Positions 55,601 to 64,000 of a DNA stretch of 64,000 bases are shown here, piece after piece. The translations under genes and the position numbers were made by a program. Source of the DNA: JAGVSZ01 sp963747775. GTDB lineage: Bacteria > Pseudomonadota > Gammaproteobacteria > Burkholderiales > SG8-39. Where the stretch lies: contig CAVVGT010000012.1 of the NCBI GenBank assembly GCA_963747775.1, positions 136,409 to 200,408 on the forward strand. The letters run 5' to 3'. The notes beneath the pieces were generated by a model that ran no database searches, was not told the origin of the DNA, and saw only the letters and a list, made by a program, of their open reading frames with translations. The stretch's first letter is position 1. Each line of letters opens with the position of its first letter.

Positions 55601-56658
55601 TCAGAACGAGAACCCCGCTGTCGTTGCGGACGGATGTCGGCCTCGACCATCATCTGGCACAGCTGCTCCAGCGTGGTCTGCGGCTTCCCAGCCCAGGTCG
55701 CGCTTGGCCTTGGCCGGATTGCCGATCAGGAGGTCGACTTCGGCCGGGCGGTAGAATTTGGGGTTACGCGCACGAAGCGTCTTGCCGGTTGCGGTCGATG
55801 CCTACTTCGGACTTGCCGTGCCTTCGAAGGCAAGATCGAATCCGGCCGCCTTGCAGGCCATCGAGACGAAATCGCGCACAGTCTCGGTGCGGTTGGTGGC
55901 CAGCACATAGGTGTCCGGCTCGATCGGCCTGCAGCATGCGCCACATGCCTTCGACGTATTCCTTCGCATAGCCCCAGTCGCGCTTGGCATCGAGGTTGCC
56001 CAGTTCCAGCACGTCCTGCTTGCCGAGCTTGATCTTGGCGACGGCGTCGGTGATCTTGCGCGTGACGAATTCCGGCCGCGCAGCGGCGACTCGTGGTTGA
56101 ACAGGATGCCGCTGCGCGCCGAAGATGCCGTAGGACTCGCGGTAGTTGACGGTCATCCAGTGGGCGTACAGCTTGGCCACGCCATACGGGCTGCGCGGGT
56201 AGAACGGCGTGCTTCTCGATCTGCGGGACTTGCCTGCACCTTGCCGAACATTTCGGAGGTGCGAGGCCTGGTAGAAGCGAATCTTCGGGTTGACGATGCG
56301 GATCGCTTCGAGCAGGTTCAGCGCACCGATGCCGGTGATCTCGCGCGGTGGTGACCGGCTGCTCGAAGGACACGCCGACGAAGCTCTGCGCCGCGAGGTT
56401 GTAGACCTCGGTCGCGCTCGTGCTTCTGCAGCAGACGGATGCTCGCGCCGAGATCGGTCAGGTCGTATTCGACCAAGTGCAGGTTCGGATGCTTGGCGAT
56501 GCCGAGTTCCTCGATGCGCCAGAAATTGACCGAGCTGGTGCGGCGATACGTGCCGTAGACCTTGTAGCCCTTGTCCAGCAGCAGTTCGGCGAGGTAGGCG
56601 CCGTCCTGGCCGGTGATGCCGGTGATGATGGCGCGTTTCTGTCTTGTTGAGAATCCAC
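55601..56658 (-). CDS. gmd: GDP-mannose 4,6-dehydratase (Gmd), many frameshifts
   Basis: Converts GDP-mannose to GDP-4-keto-6-deoxymannose. No frame is complete, but assembled frames show AIITGITGQDGAYLAELLL, GYKVYGTYRRTSS, SFEQPVTTAR, EMFGKVQ, PRSPYGVAKLYAHWMTVNY (YxxxK), LGNLDAKRDWGYAKEYVEGM and PKFYRPAEVDLLIGNPAKAK near the C-terminus. Start GTG 56658, stop 55601. At least eight single-base shifts. Motifs are intact, so the shifts look like sequence error, although IS debris on the left invites some caution. Confidence 0.85.
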
Positions 56659-57120
56659 GGCCTTATCCTAATAACAGTTCATGAAGTGTTCACTTGTTCA
56701 GGTTGCGCCGGTCACGCGTTGCGGCGGACCAGGTGACCGAGGTCCGACATCCGGGGTTGTCCGCGAACATCAATATCACCCGTGCGCCCAAAAGCGATCG
56801 GGCTTCCGTCGCGGATCGGCCGCGCCGCTTCACTACTTAATGATACCTAACATGGGCTCGCCTCTCATAAAGGAGCGGTCCTTGATGCGGTCGCTCGAAG
56901 ATCCTTGTCGGCGCCCGACTGGCTGCGCGCGTAGGCACCGGTTGCATGCCTTTCCATGGAGCTTCTCGTAGAGCGCGAACTGATGTGCCCGATATTCAGC
57001 GCTGTAGGCGATAGCCGGGGTCACGAGTCCGACGAAACTCCACAGCGCATCTGACCTGAAGCCGGACCTCATGGCCAAGCGAGTCATGGTCTTGCCTAGT
57101 GTCCCGTCACCGAAGTCATG
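56659..57120 (-). other. Spacer without a clear gene
   Basis: A 460-base gap between gmd and the IS630 fragment. The minus strand from about 57087 encodes SGFRSDALWSFVGLVTPAIA, which looks like the N-terminus of a polysaccharide flippase, but it degenerates within 30 residues. Nothing else can be supported. Confidence 0.3.
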
Positions 57121-57680
57121 TTAACGCCGGCGAACGGCCTTGCGGATGATGTCGGCGGGGCTCTTGGTCCAGACGAACGGCGTGGGGTGGTCGTTCCAGT
57201 GCTCGATGTAGTGGCCGATGTGCTTCACGAGTGCGCGGACCGAGTCGAAGGAGCCGCGTCGGATCGACTTGCGGGTCAGGATGCCGAACCACGCTTCGAC
57301 CATGTTGAGCCAGGAGGCGCCGGTGGGGGTGAAGTGGAAGTGGACCTGCGGATGCTGCTCCAGCCATTCGCGCACCCCGGGGGTCGGTGTGAGTCGAGGA
57401 GTTGTCGAGGATGACGTGCAGTCTCGCGTCCGGATAGCGCCGGTGCAGCGAGCTTGAGGAAGCCGACGAAGATCCGCGCCGGTGTGGCGCTCGGAGCATT
57501 CGCCGATCACGTTGCCGGAGGCGACTTCGAGGGCTGCGTACAGGCTGGTCAGCCCGTTGCGCCGGTAGTCGTGGGTTTGGCGGGCCGGCAGACCCGGCCG
57601 CATCGGCAGCATCGGCTGGGTTCGCTTCAGCGCCTGGATCTGGGTCTTCTCGTCGAGGCTCAGCACTGTCAAGGGGGATC
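57121..57680 (-). pseudogene. IS630-family transposase, C-terminal part
   Basis: DDE transposase of IS630 lacking its N-terminal half. Sequences LSLDEKTQIQALKRTQPMLP and GLTSLYAALEVASGNVIGE precede a frameshifted middle near 57.40-57.48 kb (HVILDNSSTHTDP, the second catalytic aspartate). The C-terminus HFHFTPTGASWLNMVEAWFG with the last acidic residue runs through YIEHWNDHPTPFVWT. The frame continues directly from an IstB-like segment, so the element is cut at its 5' side by the IS21 remnant. Confidence 0.85.
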
Positions 57681-57699
57681 CCGGGTTTCCCCAGGTGTG

Positions 57700-58330
57700 C
57701 GAATTGAAATCTCCCCCACCCGGTTCATGAATCTTGGTTTCCTTTGCCCGCACCAGGGTGCCGGCTTTGAATTTCTCTTTGAGCCGATACGAGTTGCCGC
57801 GAATTTCGAGCGTCACCGCGTGATGCAGCAGCCGATCGAGGATCGCAGTGGCGATCACTCGGTCGCCGAACACTTCCCCCATGCCGCGAAGCTCTGGTTG
57901 CTGGTGAGGATCATCGGTCCGCGCTCGTAGCGACGGCTGATCAGCTGGAAGAAGAGATTCGCCCCCAGCCGGTCGATCGGCAGGTAGCCGATCTCGTCGA
58001 TGATCAGCAGCCGCGGCGTGGTGTAGAGCTTCCAGCCGTCGAGGCGCCCCTCGGCGTGCGCCTTGGTGAGCGTGGCGATCAGGTGCGCGGCGGTGCTGAA
58101 GAGCACCCGGTAGCCCGCCTCGATCGCCTTGAGACCCAGGGTGACCGCGAGGTGCGTCTTCCCGACTCCGGGGCGGCCCGAGGACGAGAAGGGCAGGAGG
58201 CGAGCATCTGGACCTGCTTCCGGTCGATCAGGGCTTGTAGCCGAAGTCGAAGGTCTCCAGGGGCTTGACGAACGGGAAGCGCGCCATCGAGGTGCGCATC
58301 GTGACGTTCTTGGAGGCCAGCGTGCCCGGT
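57700..58330 (-). pseudogene. IstB-like IS21 helper ATPase, truncated and frameshifted
   Basis: AAA+ helper of IS21 transposition. Pieces: MASKNVTMRTSMARFPFVKP with LETFDFGYKP (normally about residue 60), RPGVGKTHLAVTLGLKAIEA (Walker A), LLIIDEIGYLPIDRLGANLF (Walker B) and, after a shift near 57.87 kb, GEVFGDRVIATAILDRLLHH and NSYRLKEKFKAG. The N-terminal 60 residues are absent and the left end is fused to radical SAM sequence. The C-terminus runs on into unrelated residues joined to IS630. No IstA is present. Confidence 0.87.
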
Positions 58331-59315
58331 CACCCACCGATCAATCGACGGATCCCTGGACACCTTCTCCACCTGCGTGCTATCGTTGAGGCGCAGGTGA
58401 AAGCTGCAGCCGCGGCAGAAGTCCGGCATCCGCCGAAGTTGTAAAGACGTTCGACTTTCTCCGTGTTGTACATTTGCGCTAGGGTGGCGCCGCGGATGTT
58501 GCCCAAGTTGAGTTCCTCCCGACATGCTGGAAGTCGTCGCAAGGGCAAAAGGGCAAACGTCGCCATTGGAGGAAACCTGCATGGCGAGCAAAGGTATGCG
58601 GCACTGCGACGCGTTGTGCCGCAACGGATCCATGAGCATCGCCCGGGAGAAGGGTGAAGTGTCCAGCACACCCCAGTTTGCGAAGTTTGTCGTCGAGCCG
58701 AAGGGCAATACCCTGCCGATGTCCGCCGGATCCATTCCGACAGAGCCTCGTTTGTCCGGGCACTAAGCAGCCGGAAGCCAAGGACCAGTTCGGTCCCGCC
58801 CTCACAAGCTGCGAGCAGCCGCCGCACGCCTTCGACCATCTCGTGAAAACGATCCTTGCGCGTCATGCGCAGGTATTCATCCGGGTCAAGTCCGTAGACT
58901 GAAACGTGGATCCGGCGCATGCGACCAGCGAGCCAGCTCAGCTCGTCGAGATCGCGGCGGGCCGCCAACACGGCGTTCGTGGTGAAGGAAACCGGTCCAA
59001 CGCGCGGGTAGCGCTCGAGTAGCTGGAAGCGAGCGCGGAGGTTGCGGGTCAAGAGCACGTCACCGACCGTCGGTGTGAGCGAAAGGCAACCGCCGCCGAT
59101 CTCGGAATAGTCCCGCAGGACTTTCTCGAAAAGCTCGAGCGACATCATTTCGCGCTTGCGCGACTGGTGAGAATACGCGCAGATGATGCAGTCAAGGTTG
59201 CACGCGTTCACCGTCTGGCAGATAAGCATGGCCGGCCGGCTGCGCCCTGCATGTGAGAGCCGGCTTTCAAAGAGTCCTGCCGGGTTATGGCCGGTTGCTT
59301 GCGAAACACGTTCAT
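58331..59315 (-). CDS. Radical SAM/SPASM-domain protein, frameshifted and possibly truncated
   Basis: A radical SAM enzyme. The 4Fe-4S motif is CNLDCIICAY (C-x3-C-x2-C), following MLICQTVNA. SFTTNAVLAARRDLDELSWL continues the barrel. The C-terminal SPASM-type cysteines appear as SSNGDVC and MPDFCRGCSFHL. Shifts occur near 59.28 and 58.65-58.47 kb. ATG 59315 (MNVFRKQP) is the likely start, 15 bases after the stop of an upstream remnant. The 3' end merges with IstB debris without a natural stop, so the C-terminus may be lost. Substrate unknown. Confidence 0.75.
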
Positions 59316-59329
59316 TCGAAGGCCTTCGT

Positions 59330-59700
59330 TTACGACACAGCGATACCGGGCACCGTGGAACGCGCGTGCCCAAGATACACATCGAGCCAGACGTTTCCTT
59401 CCTGCGCTGGGGTGGACGACGAAATCGTAACCTCCCGCGGCGGGCGGGGCAACCACATGCAGAGCGAGCTTGCGTAACTCCTGCGGCTCGATCGAGGCCT
59501 CGATGCGTGTGCGGATACCATTAGGTCCGGGCAGCGACACTTGGATCTTGATGGACGTGCCGCTGCCAGACGGACTCGGGATCACTTGATGATCGAACTT
59601 GCCCCCGCGCTCGCTGGGCGCCCGCAGCCGGTCGTGCCATATGACAGGCGAATCTCGAGAACCTGTGCTTTCTAAGAAACGCGATAGAATTAATTAAAGT
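59330..59700 (-). pseudogene. C-terminal beta-sandwich domain remnant of a polysaccharide enzyme
   Basis: Minus-strand fragments read RLSYRWHDRLRAPSERGGKF-like sequence, GTSIKIQVSLPGPNGIRTRI, LRKLALHVVAPPAAGGYDFV and, in another frame, PAQEGNVWLDVYLGHARSTV. The pattern (SYRW, LPG, AP-PG-Y, QEG-VW) matches the immunoglobulin-like C-terminal domain attached to some O-antigen glycosyltransferases and methyltransferases. No catalytic domain precedes it, so it is a remnant. It ends at the TAA at 59330-59332. Confidence 0.55.
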
Positions 59701-60519
59701 CGTCGGCAACGATCAGCCCGCGTCCAGAATGTTCATGATTGCATGGTTACGGATTCCCAGGACCGACGGCACAGTGACGGTGAGTGATGTTCGCCGGCAA
59801 GACGCCAGTATTTCTCTTACGGACTGCGCCGTCTTGTCGCGATCCGAACATCTGACTCCGAGTAATCGTCCGCACGCAATCAATAGCCGCTGGACACCGC
59901 CAAAGCCACTCGAGGGGGTCGATGTCGGATCGGGACCGCCCTGAGGGACTTCGAAGGTACTCCAGAGGGCGCGGGGCAAGCCCCCGAGGCCGCTCCACTG
60001 CCGCTGAATTACGTATCGGCTGCAATGGCTCTCACTTGGGTCCAGTATTGTATTAGCGGTATTTCGGGCTCCCCAGGTGACCACCTGGTGTTCACCTTAA
60101 GCGATGGAATCGTCAACCGAGCATTGGATGTTGACCCGAACCGGTCCTACCTGCAGAAGAGGGCCACCCTATCGCCCTCCTCCTGCTGGAGCGGAGTTTG
60201 CCACGTCCACTAGTAGTCTCAGCGTGGATTCCCGATGCATAACGACAGTTCACACGAATTGCTGACTGCCGGCGCGAGCGGAATCGTGGGGCAGGATATC
60301 GCGGCCGAAGCCAAGTCCACCCCCTTTTCTGCTGCGAGTGCCGCCGAATCGGCTCGATCGGCGCTGCGCAGAGGATGTTGATGGTCAGTGCATCCAAAGC
60401 TCTGGAGGCGTGCTGCGTCTCGCCGCCCGCCGTTTCCTGCTCAGGTTTTTTTCCCGTTCTGTGTTGGATCTCCGACGTCACTCTCCTCGGCTCGGTCTGC
60501 TCCCCGTCGTCAGTCGTTC
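59701..60519. other. Gene-poor stretch
   Basis: About 820 bases in which I can support no gene, RNA or repeat. Several frames of 60-120 codons are open on both strands, but none has family motifs or consistent codon use. Given the decayed gmd copy next to it, this may be old coding sequence that is no longer recognisable. Confidence 0.35.
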
Positions 60520-60841
60520 CCAAAAGGACTGAGGTTTCGCGGCGGACAAAGTGGAGGCCATGTGGCGCACACTTCACCAGGACAAGCCCGATCACCCTGT
60601 CATCGCGACGGGCAGAACCACGCCCGTGCGCGGTATGTGCCAGATAGCATCCGAGCATGCTGGTCTGCGCACAAGTGGGTCACGAGGTGATTGATCCGAC
60701 CCGCTTTCGGCCATCCGAGGTCGAGATCCTGCTCAGCAACACTTCCAGGGCGAGAGTGGCATCAGGACGGCACGCCCGCACGAACGTCGAAGGGATCATC
60801 ATGACGGCGGCAGCGGACCCTTGCCGCCCTTCGGAAGTCTA
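60520..60841 (+). pseudogene. Ghost copy of gmd, C-terminal third
   Basis: The plus strand reads GFAADKVEAMWRTLHQDKPD, then HPVIATGRTTPVRG and, in another frame, IDPTRFRPSEVEILLSNTSR. These line up with the end of GDP-mannose 4,6-dehydratase (GxAxDYVEAMW, VIATGE, PRYFRPTEVELLLGDPSKA). Before GFAADKV the codon expected to be TGG in the RDWG motif is TGA. The frame then shifts and ends near 60841. The first two thirds are gone. It is on the opposite strand to the fuller gmd at 55.6-56.7 kb. Confidence 0.7.
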
Positions 60842-60882
60842 ATCGGGGCAAATATCTCGCGCTCGGACAATCGGTCCCCCCA

Positions 60883-61674
60883 ATGGAACCCCTTAAGGCT
60901 CTTCTCCGCTTTCGCGGCTTTATCCTCAACAGCGTGAGGAGGGATTTGCCGCCCGTGACCAGGGCTCCTTGCTTGGGGCGGCATGGAACATCATCAATCC
61001 GCTCGCAACGATCATTGTCTACACCGTCGTGTTCTCGGCGGTGATGCAAGCGCGGCTGCCCGGCATCGATGATCGGTTCGGGTACAGCATCTTCCTGTGT
61101 GCAGGCGTGCTTCCCTGGCTACTGTTCTCTGAGATCGTCACTCGCTGCCAGTCGATGTTTGTCGATAATGCGAACCTGTTGAAGAAGTCGAGCTTTCCAC
61201 GCCTTTGTCTTCCCGCAATCGCGGTCCTTACTGCACTTGGCAACTTCGCGATCGTTTTCGGCCTCTTCTTGGGTTTCCTCGCGCTAAGCAGGCAGATTCC
61301 CCGGGTCGTTGCGGTGGCGGCGGTTCCTGTGCTGGGCTTGCAAGTGCTCTTCGCGGCCGGTCTCGGCGTGTTCGCTGGGGTGCTGAATGTCTTTTTCCGC
61401 GACGTGGGCCAGATAACGGCGACCGTGCTGCAGTTCTGGTTCTGGTTGACGCCTATTGCGTATCCGCTGTCGGTTCTTAGTCCGGAACTGCGCAGGTGGG
61501 CGGAACAGAATCCGCTCTACGGTTCCACATTCGCGCTCCAGAGCATTTTCCTCAACGGTCATGTCCCGGACTGGTCGAGCCTTAGTCTGCTCGCTCGGTC
61601 TCACGGGAGCCACAGTCGTTTGTGGCTATGGGCTGTTCCGGCGGCGCGCCGCGGAAATCGTGGACGAACTGTGA
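60883..61674 (+). CDS. wzm: ABC-2 polysaccharide exporter permease (Wzm), frameshifted
   Basis: Membrane subunit of the ABC transporter that exports completed O-polysaccharide. The N-terminus MEPLKALLRFRGFILNSVRR from ATG 60883 joins, after a shift near 60943, to SLLGAAWNIINPLATIIVYT, the ABC-2 permease start. FLCAGVLPWLLFSEIVTRCQ, VFAGVLNVFFRDVGQI and FWFWLTPIAYPLSVL follow; a second shift near 61.60 kb leads to LFRRRAAEIVDEL. Six hydrophobic helices. The stop overlaps the wzt start (GTGA). Confidence 0.87.
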
Positions 61675-62931
61675 GCGCGATTGAGGCCAACGGCCTGGGG
61701 AAAGGCGTTTAAGCGGTACGGCAGCCAAGGCTCTCGCCTGCTTGAGTGGCTGGTTCCCGGCGTCTCGCGCCACACCCGAGTTTGGGTGCTCAGAAATGTA
61801 AGCTTCTCCGTCCGGCCTGGGGAGGCGGTCGGCATCATCGGCGAGAACGGCGCGGGCAAGAGCACCCTGCTGAAGATCATAGCCGGGACCCTGGCGCCTA
61901 CCGAGGGACGATCCAGATGTCTGGACGCGTCGCAGCCTTGCTCGAGCTCGGCATGGGATTCCATCTGGATTACCGGCCGCCAGAATGCGGTGATGGCCGG
62001 CCAACTGCTGGGCTTCACGGCGGAGGAGGTCAAGGCGCGCCGAACAGAAGAGTTGCCAGCCCGGGAGATCTATCCGATACCCGCGAGGACGTACTCAAGC
62101 GGCATGACAGTCCGGCTTGCGTTCAGCGCCGCAACCGTCATCCGTCCCGACGTGCTCATTGTGGACGAGGCGCTGGCCGTCGGAGACGTATATTTCCAGC
62201 AGAAGTGTTTCGCTCGGATCCAATCGTTCCGGGATCAGGGAACGACGTTGCTCTTCGTGTCGCACGACCCTCAGTCCGTTCTAAACCTCTGCGACCGAGC
62301 AATCCTATTGGAACAACATGGCCTGTTAATGGTAGACGACGAGCCGAAGGTGGCGCTGGATCTTTACCAAGCGAAGGTTCCAGCCAAGTCCAGATCCGGC
62401 GGGCCAACAATCGCCCTCCAACGGGTGGCGCAGGGACGCGAGAACGGCAAAACGGCTGGCGAGTTTAATACTACGGTCGACGCACCAGTCGAGGCGGTAG
62501 GGAACCTGTCATCGGAACAGGTTCAACTTCTGCAGCTTTGGCTGGAGGGAGAGTCAGGCACAGGACACAGAGTCTGATCGGCGACTCCGTATGCTTTGTG
62601 TGCATCCGTTTGCGCTTCCATCGAGCTTTTCTGATCCTCACGTGCGTCTGCCAAGGTGCGCGATCGCTTCGGAGCGGTCTTTTATGAGACGAACACACAT
62701 GCACTCGGCGTGAAGATGTCCCCTGTGAAAACGGGCGAGGAACGCATCCTGCGATTTTCGTTCCGCGCCCTCCTTCCGAACGGCCAATTCACGCTTACGG
62801 TTGGCGTGGCGAACGAAGGCCTACCAGGACGGCAGTTTGGGGAAGCGCTGCTGTATGTCCACGACGTCGCCTCCTTCACCGTCCATTGGCACAGTGACAA
62901 GCCCTGGGTGGGCCGGCCTCTGCAATCTTGA
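61671..62931 (+). CDS. wzt: Polysaccharide exporter ATPase (Wzt) with C-terminal binding domain, frameshifted
   Basis: ATPase partner of Wzm. From GTG 61671, shifts near 61.70, 61.91 and 61.97 kb separate the blocks VSFSVRPGEAVGIIGENGAG (Walker A GENGAGKST), SGRVAALLELGMGFH, SSGMTVRLAFSAATVIRPDV and DVLIVDEALAVGD (Walker B). After a further break at about 62.58 kb comes the Wzt C-terminal carbohydrate-binding domain (RDRFGAVFYETNTHALGVKM, LRFSFRALLPNGQFTLTVGV), ending at 62931. The domain would read the polymer end for export. Confidence 0.87.
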
Positions 62932-62987
62932 GGCGAAGCCGCAGTTCTCGGAGAAGGCTTAGGACGAGGCGAGCGACACTTGTCAAT

Positions 62988-63606
62988 ATGATCGAGAGAT
63001 AATCTATCGGAGTTCCAGCGCGCGCGGGAGAGTTCGACTTCCGCCGCTATGCGAATCCCGACGACCCTCTGTCCACAGAGTTCGAGGACTGGGTTCCCTA
63101 CTATCGGATGAAGTTCGCGATCGCCAAAGCGATTCAGCCGGAGTCAATCCTCGAGATCGGTGTGCGGTTCGGATACTCGGCCCGTGCGTTCCTTGACGCA
63201 GCCCCGACGGCGCGACTAGTCGGCATCGATCTAGAACGGCCGACGTTCGGCGGCGTACCCGGAGCGCTGTTCTGGGCAAGGCGGATAACGACCGGGTTCG
63301 ATGTCAGTTTCCTCAACGTCGATTCGCAGGTCCTCAATGACCTCCCCGGTGGCGTGTATGACCTTGTGCACGTCGACGGTCAGCAAGATGGAGACAGCAC
63401 GCTGCACGATATGGCGCTGGCGTTCAAGCAATCGCGCTATGTGCTGCTCGATGGATTTCTATGGTCCGCCGAGAACCTTGCGGGCGGAAGTGAGGCGCTA
63501 CGGCGATTCCGGCGTGCCATCGAGTATCGGTGATTCCCGGCTACGCCGGCGAACTTCTGGTCAAGGGCGAGATCGAGTACGTCGAGCAGGCCCAGCGATT
63601 GCATGA
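62988..63606 (+). CDS. Class I SAM methyltransferase, frameshifted
   Basis: A methyltransferase of about 200 residues. EFDFRRYANPDDPLSTEFED is followed by SILEIGVRFGYSARAFLDAA (motif I), VGIDLERPTFG and VYDLVHVDGQQDGDSTLHD. The start ATG 62988 is in a different frame from the body, and a second shift near 63.53 kb moves the C-terminus (VIPGYAGELLVKGEIEYVEQ). The TGA at 63604-63606 overlaps the next ATG. HVDGQQD and the size resemble small CmcI-like enzymes. Acceptor unknown. Confidence 0.65.
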
Positions 63607-64000
63607 ATCGCGCAATTCCCTCCGCTGTCGATCGGACGAGCGACCGTATCCGGTCCGCGTACACGGCCAGCTATTTCTTGGATGACTGCGGTGGGTTTGC
63701 CTCCTATAAGCGGCATCGCGGGCGGCTCCTAGAGATCGGCGCTCTTGGTGATCACCGCAACGCTCGCTGATGCGGCAGTGGGCAGCCGGATTCTCGACCT
63801 TGGCGCAGGACGCGGCGAACTGACCTATCACTTCGCCTCGCGCGGCTGTCACGTGACGGCCATCGACTATTCGCCGCAGGCGATCGCTCTCGCAAAGGCG
63901 GCGCTGGCAGGCCGGCCCGAACTCGAAGGGAGGGTGGGATCTCGTCTGTGCCGACCTTAACGAAGCAAGGGTCGATGGGTATGTTTGACCTTGCAGTGGC
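63603..64000 (+). CDS. Class I SAM methyltransferase, cut by the right edge
   Basis: Start of a methyltransferase. MNRAIPSAVDRTSDRIRSAY continues to ASYFLDDCGGFASYKRHRGR, the typical N-terminus of a group found in O-antigen clusters. After a shift near 63735 come LVITATLADAAVGSRILDLG and ILDLGAGRGELTYHFASRGC, motif I, then VTAIDYSPQAIALAKAAL. ATG 63603 overlaps the preceding stop as ATGA. The rest lies outside the window. Confidence 0.7.

Noticed and set aside
59701..60519. Several 60-120 codon frames in the gene-poor stretch
   Set aside because: None shows family motifs, ribosome-binding sites or codon bias of the neighbouring genes.
1..64000. CRISPR arrays, tRNA or rRNA genes
   Set aside because: No regularly spaced direct repeats of 24-40 bases, and no cloverleaf or rRNA signatures were seen in reading either strand.

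Overview
The window reads as a chromosomal segment of a high-GC betaproteobacterium. The clues are the housekeeping neighbourhoods dsbA / SPOR protein / argS, priA / hemE and ZapB-like / zapA / 6S RNA, a 37-residue ribosomal protein bTHX, and GTG/TTG starts in many genes. Genus cannot be decided from the sequence. No tRNA, rRNA or CRISPR array was seen.

Layout. 1-12.4 kb is mostly housekeeping: an SDR cut by the left edge, dsbA, an FtsN-like SPOR protein, argS, small membrane proteins, a bactofilin, a GNAT enzyme, bTHX, a RidA-like protein, an exported methyltransferase, priA, three DnaA-box-like 9-mers, hemE, an EVE-domain protein, 6S RNA, zapA and a ZapB-like coiled coil. 12.5-19.6 kb holds a cobalamin riboswitch, btuB and btuF mixed with lipopolysaccharide (LPS) core glycosyltransferases and msbA. 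19.7-27.5 kb is an LPS core and ligation block: four more GT9 heptosyltransferase-like enzymes, a GT4, DUF4254, a waaL-like ligase and a small RelE/RHH toxin-antitoxin pair. 27.4-33.1 kb is a minus-strand operon for an initiating N-acetyl-6-deoxyhexosamine (WbpM-, WbpL- and WbpK/V-like) with a GT2 and an acyltransferase. 33.3-54.6 kb is O-antigen or capsule accessory DNA: manC, AlgX-like and SGNH proteins, acyltransferases, a Wzx flippase, an AsnB-type amidotransferase, several methyltransferases and large glycosyltransferases. 54.7-64 kb is a decayed mosaic with rmd and gmd (GDP-D-rhamnose synthesis), IS630 and IS21 debris, a radical SAM/SPASM protein, a ghost copy of gmd, a Wzm/Wzt ABC exporter and two methyltransferases, the last cut by the right edge.

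How the genes work together. ManC, Gmd and Rmd would make GDP-mannose and then GDP-D-rhamnose. WbpM-, WbpK/V- and WbpL-like proteins would start a repeat unit on undecaprenyl phosphate. Wzx and Wzm/Wzt give two possible export routes, WaaL would ligate to lipid A-core, and MsbA moves the core across the inner membrane. Acyltransferases, SGNH/AlgX-like proteins, methyltransferases and the amidotransferase would decorate the polymer.

Data quality. Many genes, including the normally essential hemE, are broken by closely spaced single-base shifts in a few patches (about 9.1-11.6, 32.2-34.7, 41.4-42.3, 51.1-51.4 and 54.8-64 kb) while long genes between them are intact. I read most of these as sequence errors and give such genes their full inferred span. 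Features I call remnants have lost whole domains or are fused to unrelated sequence.
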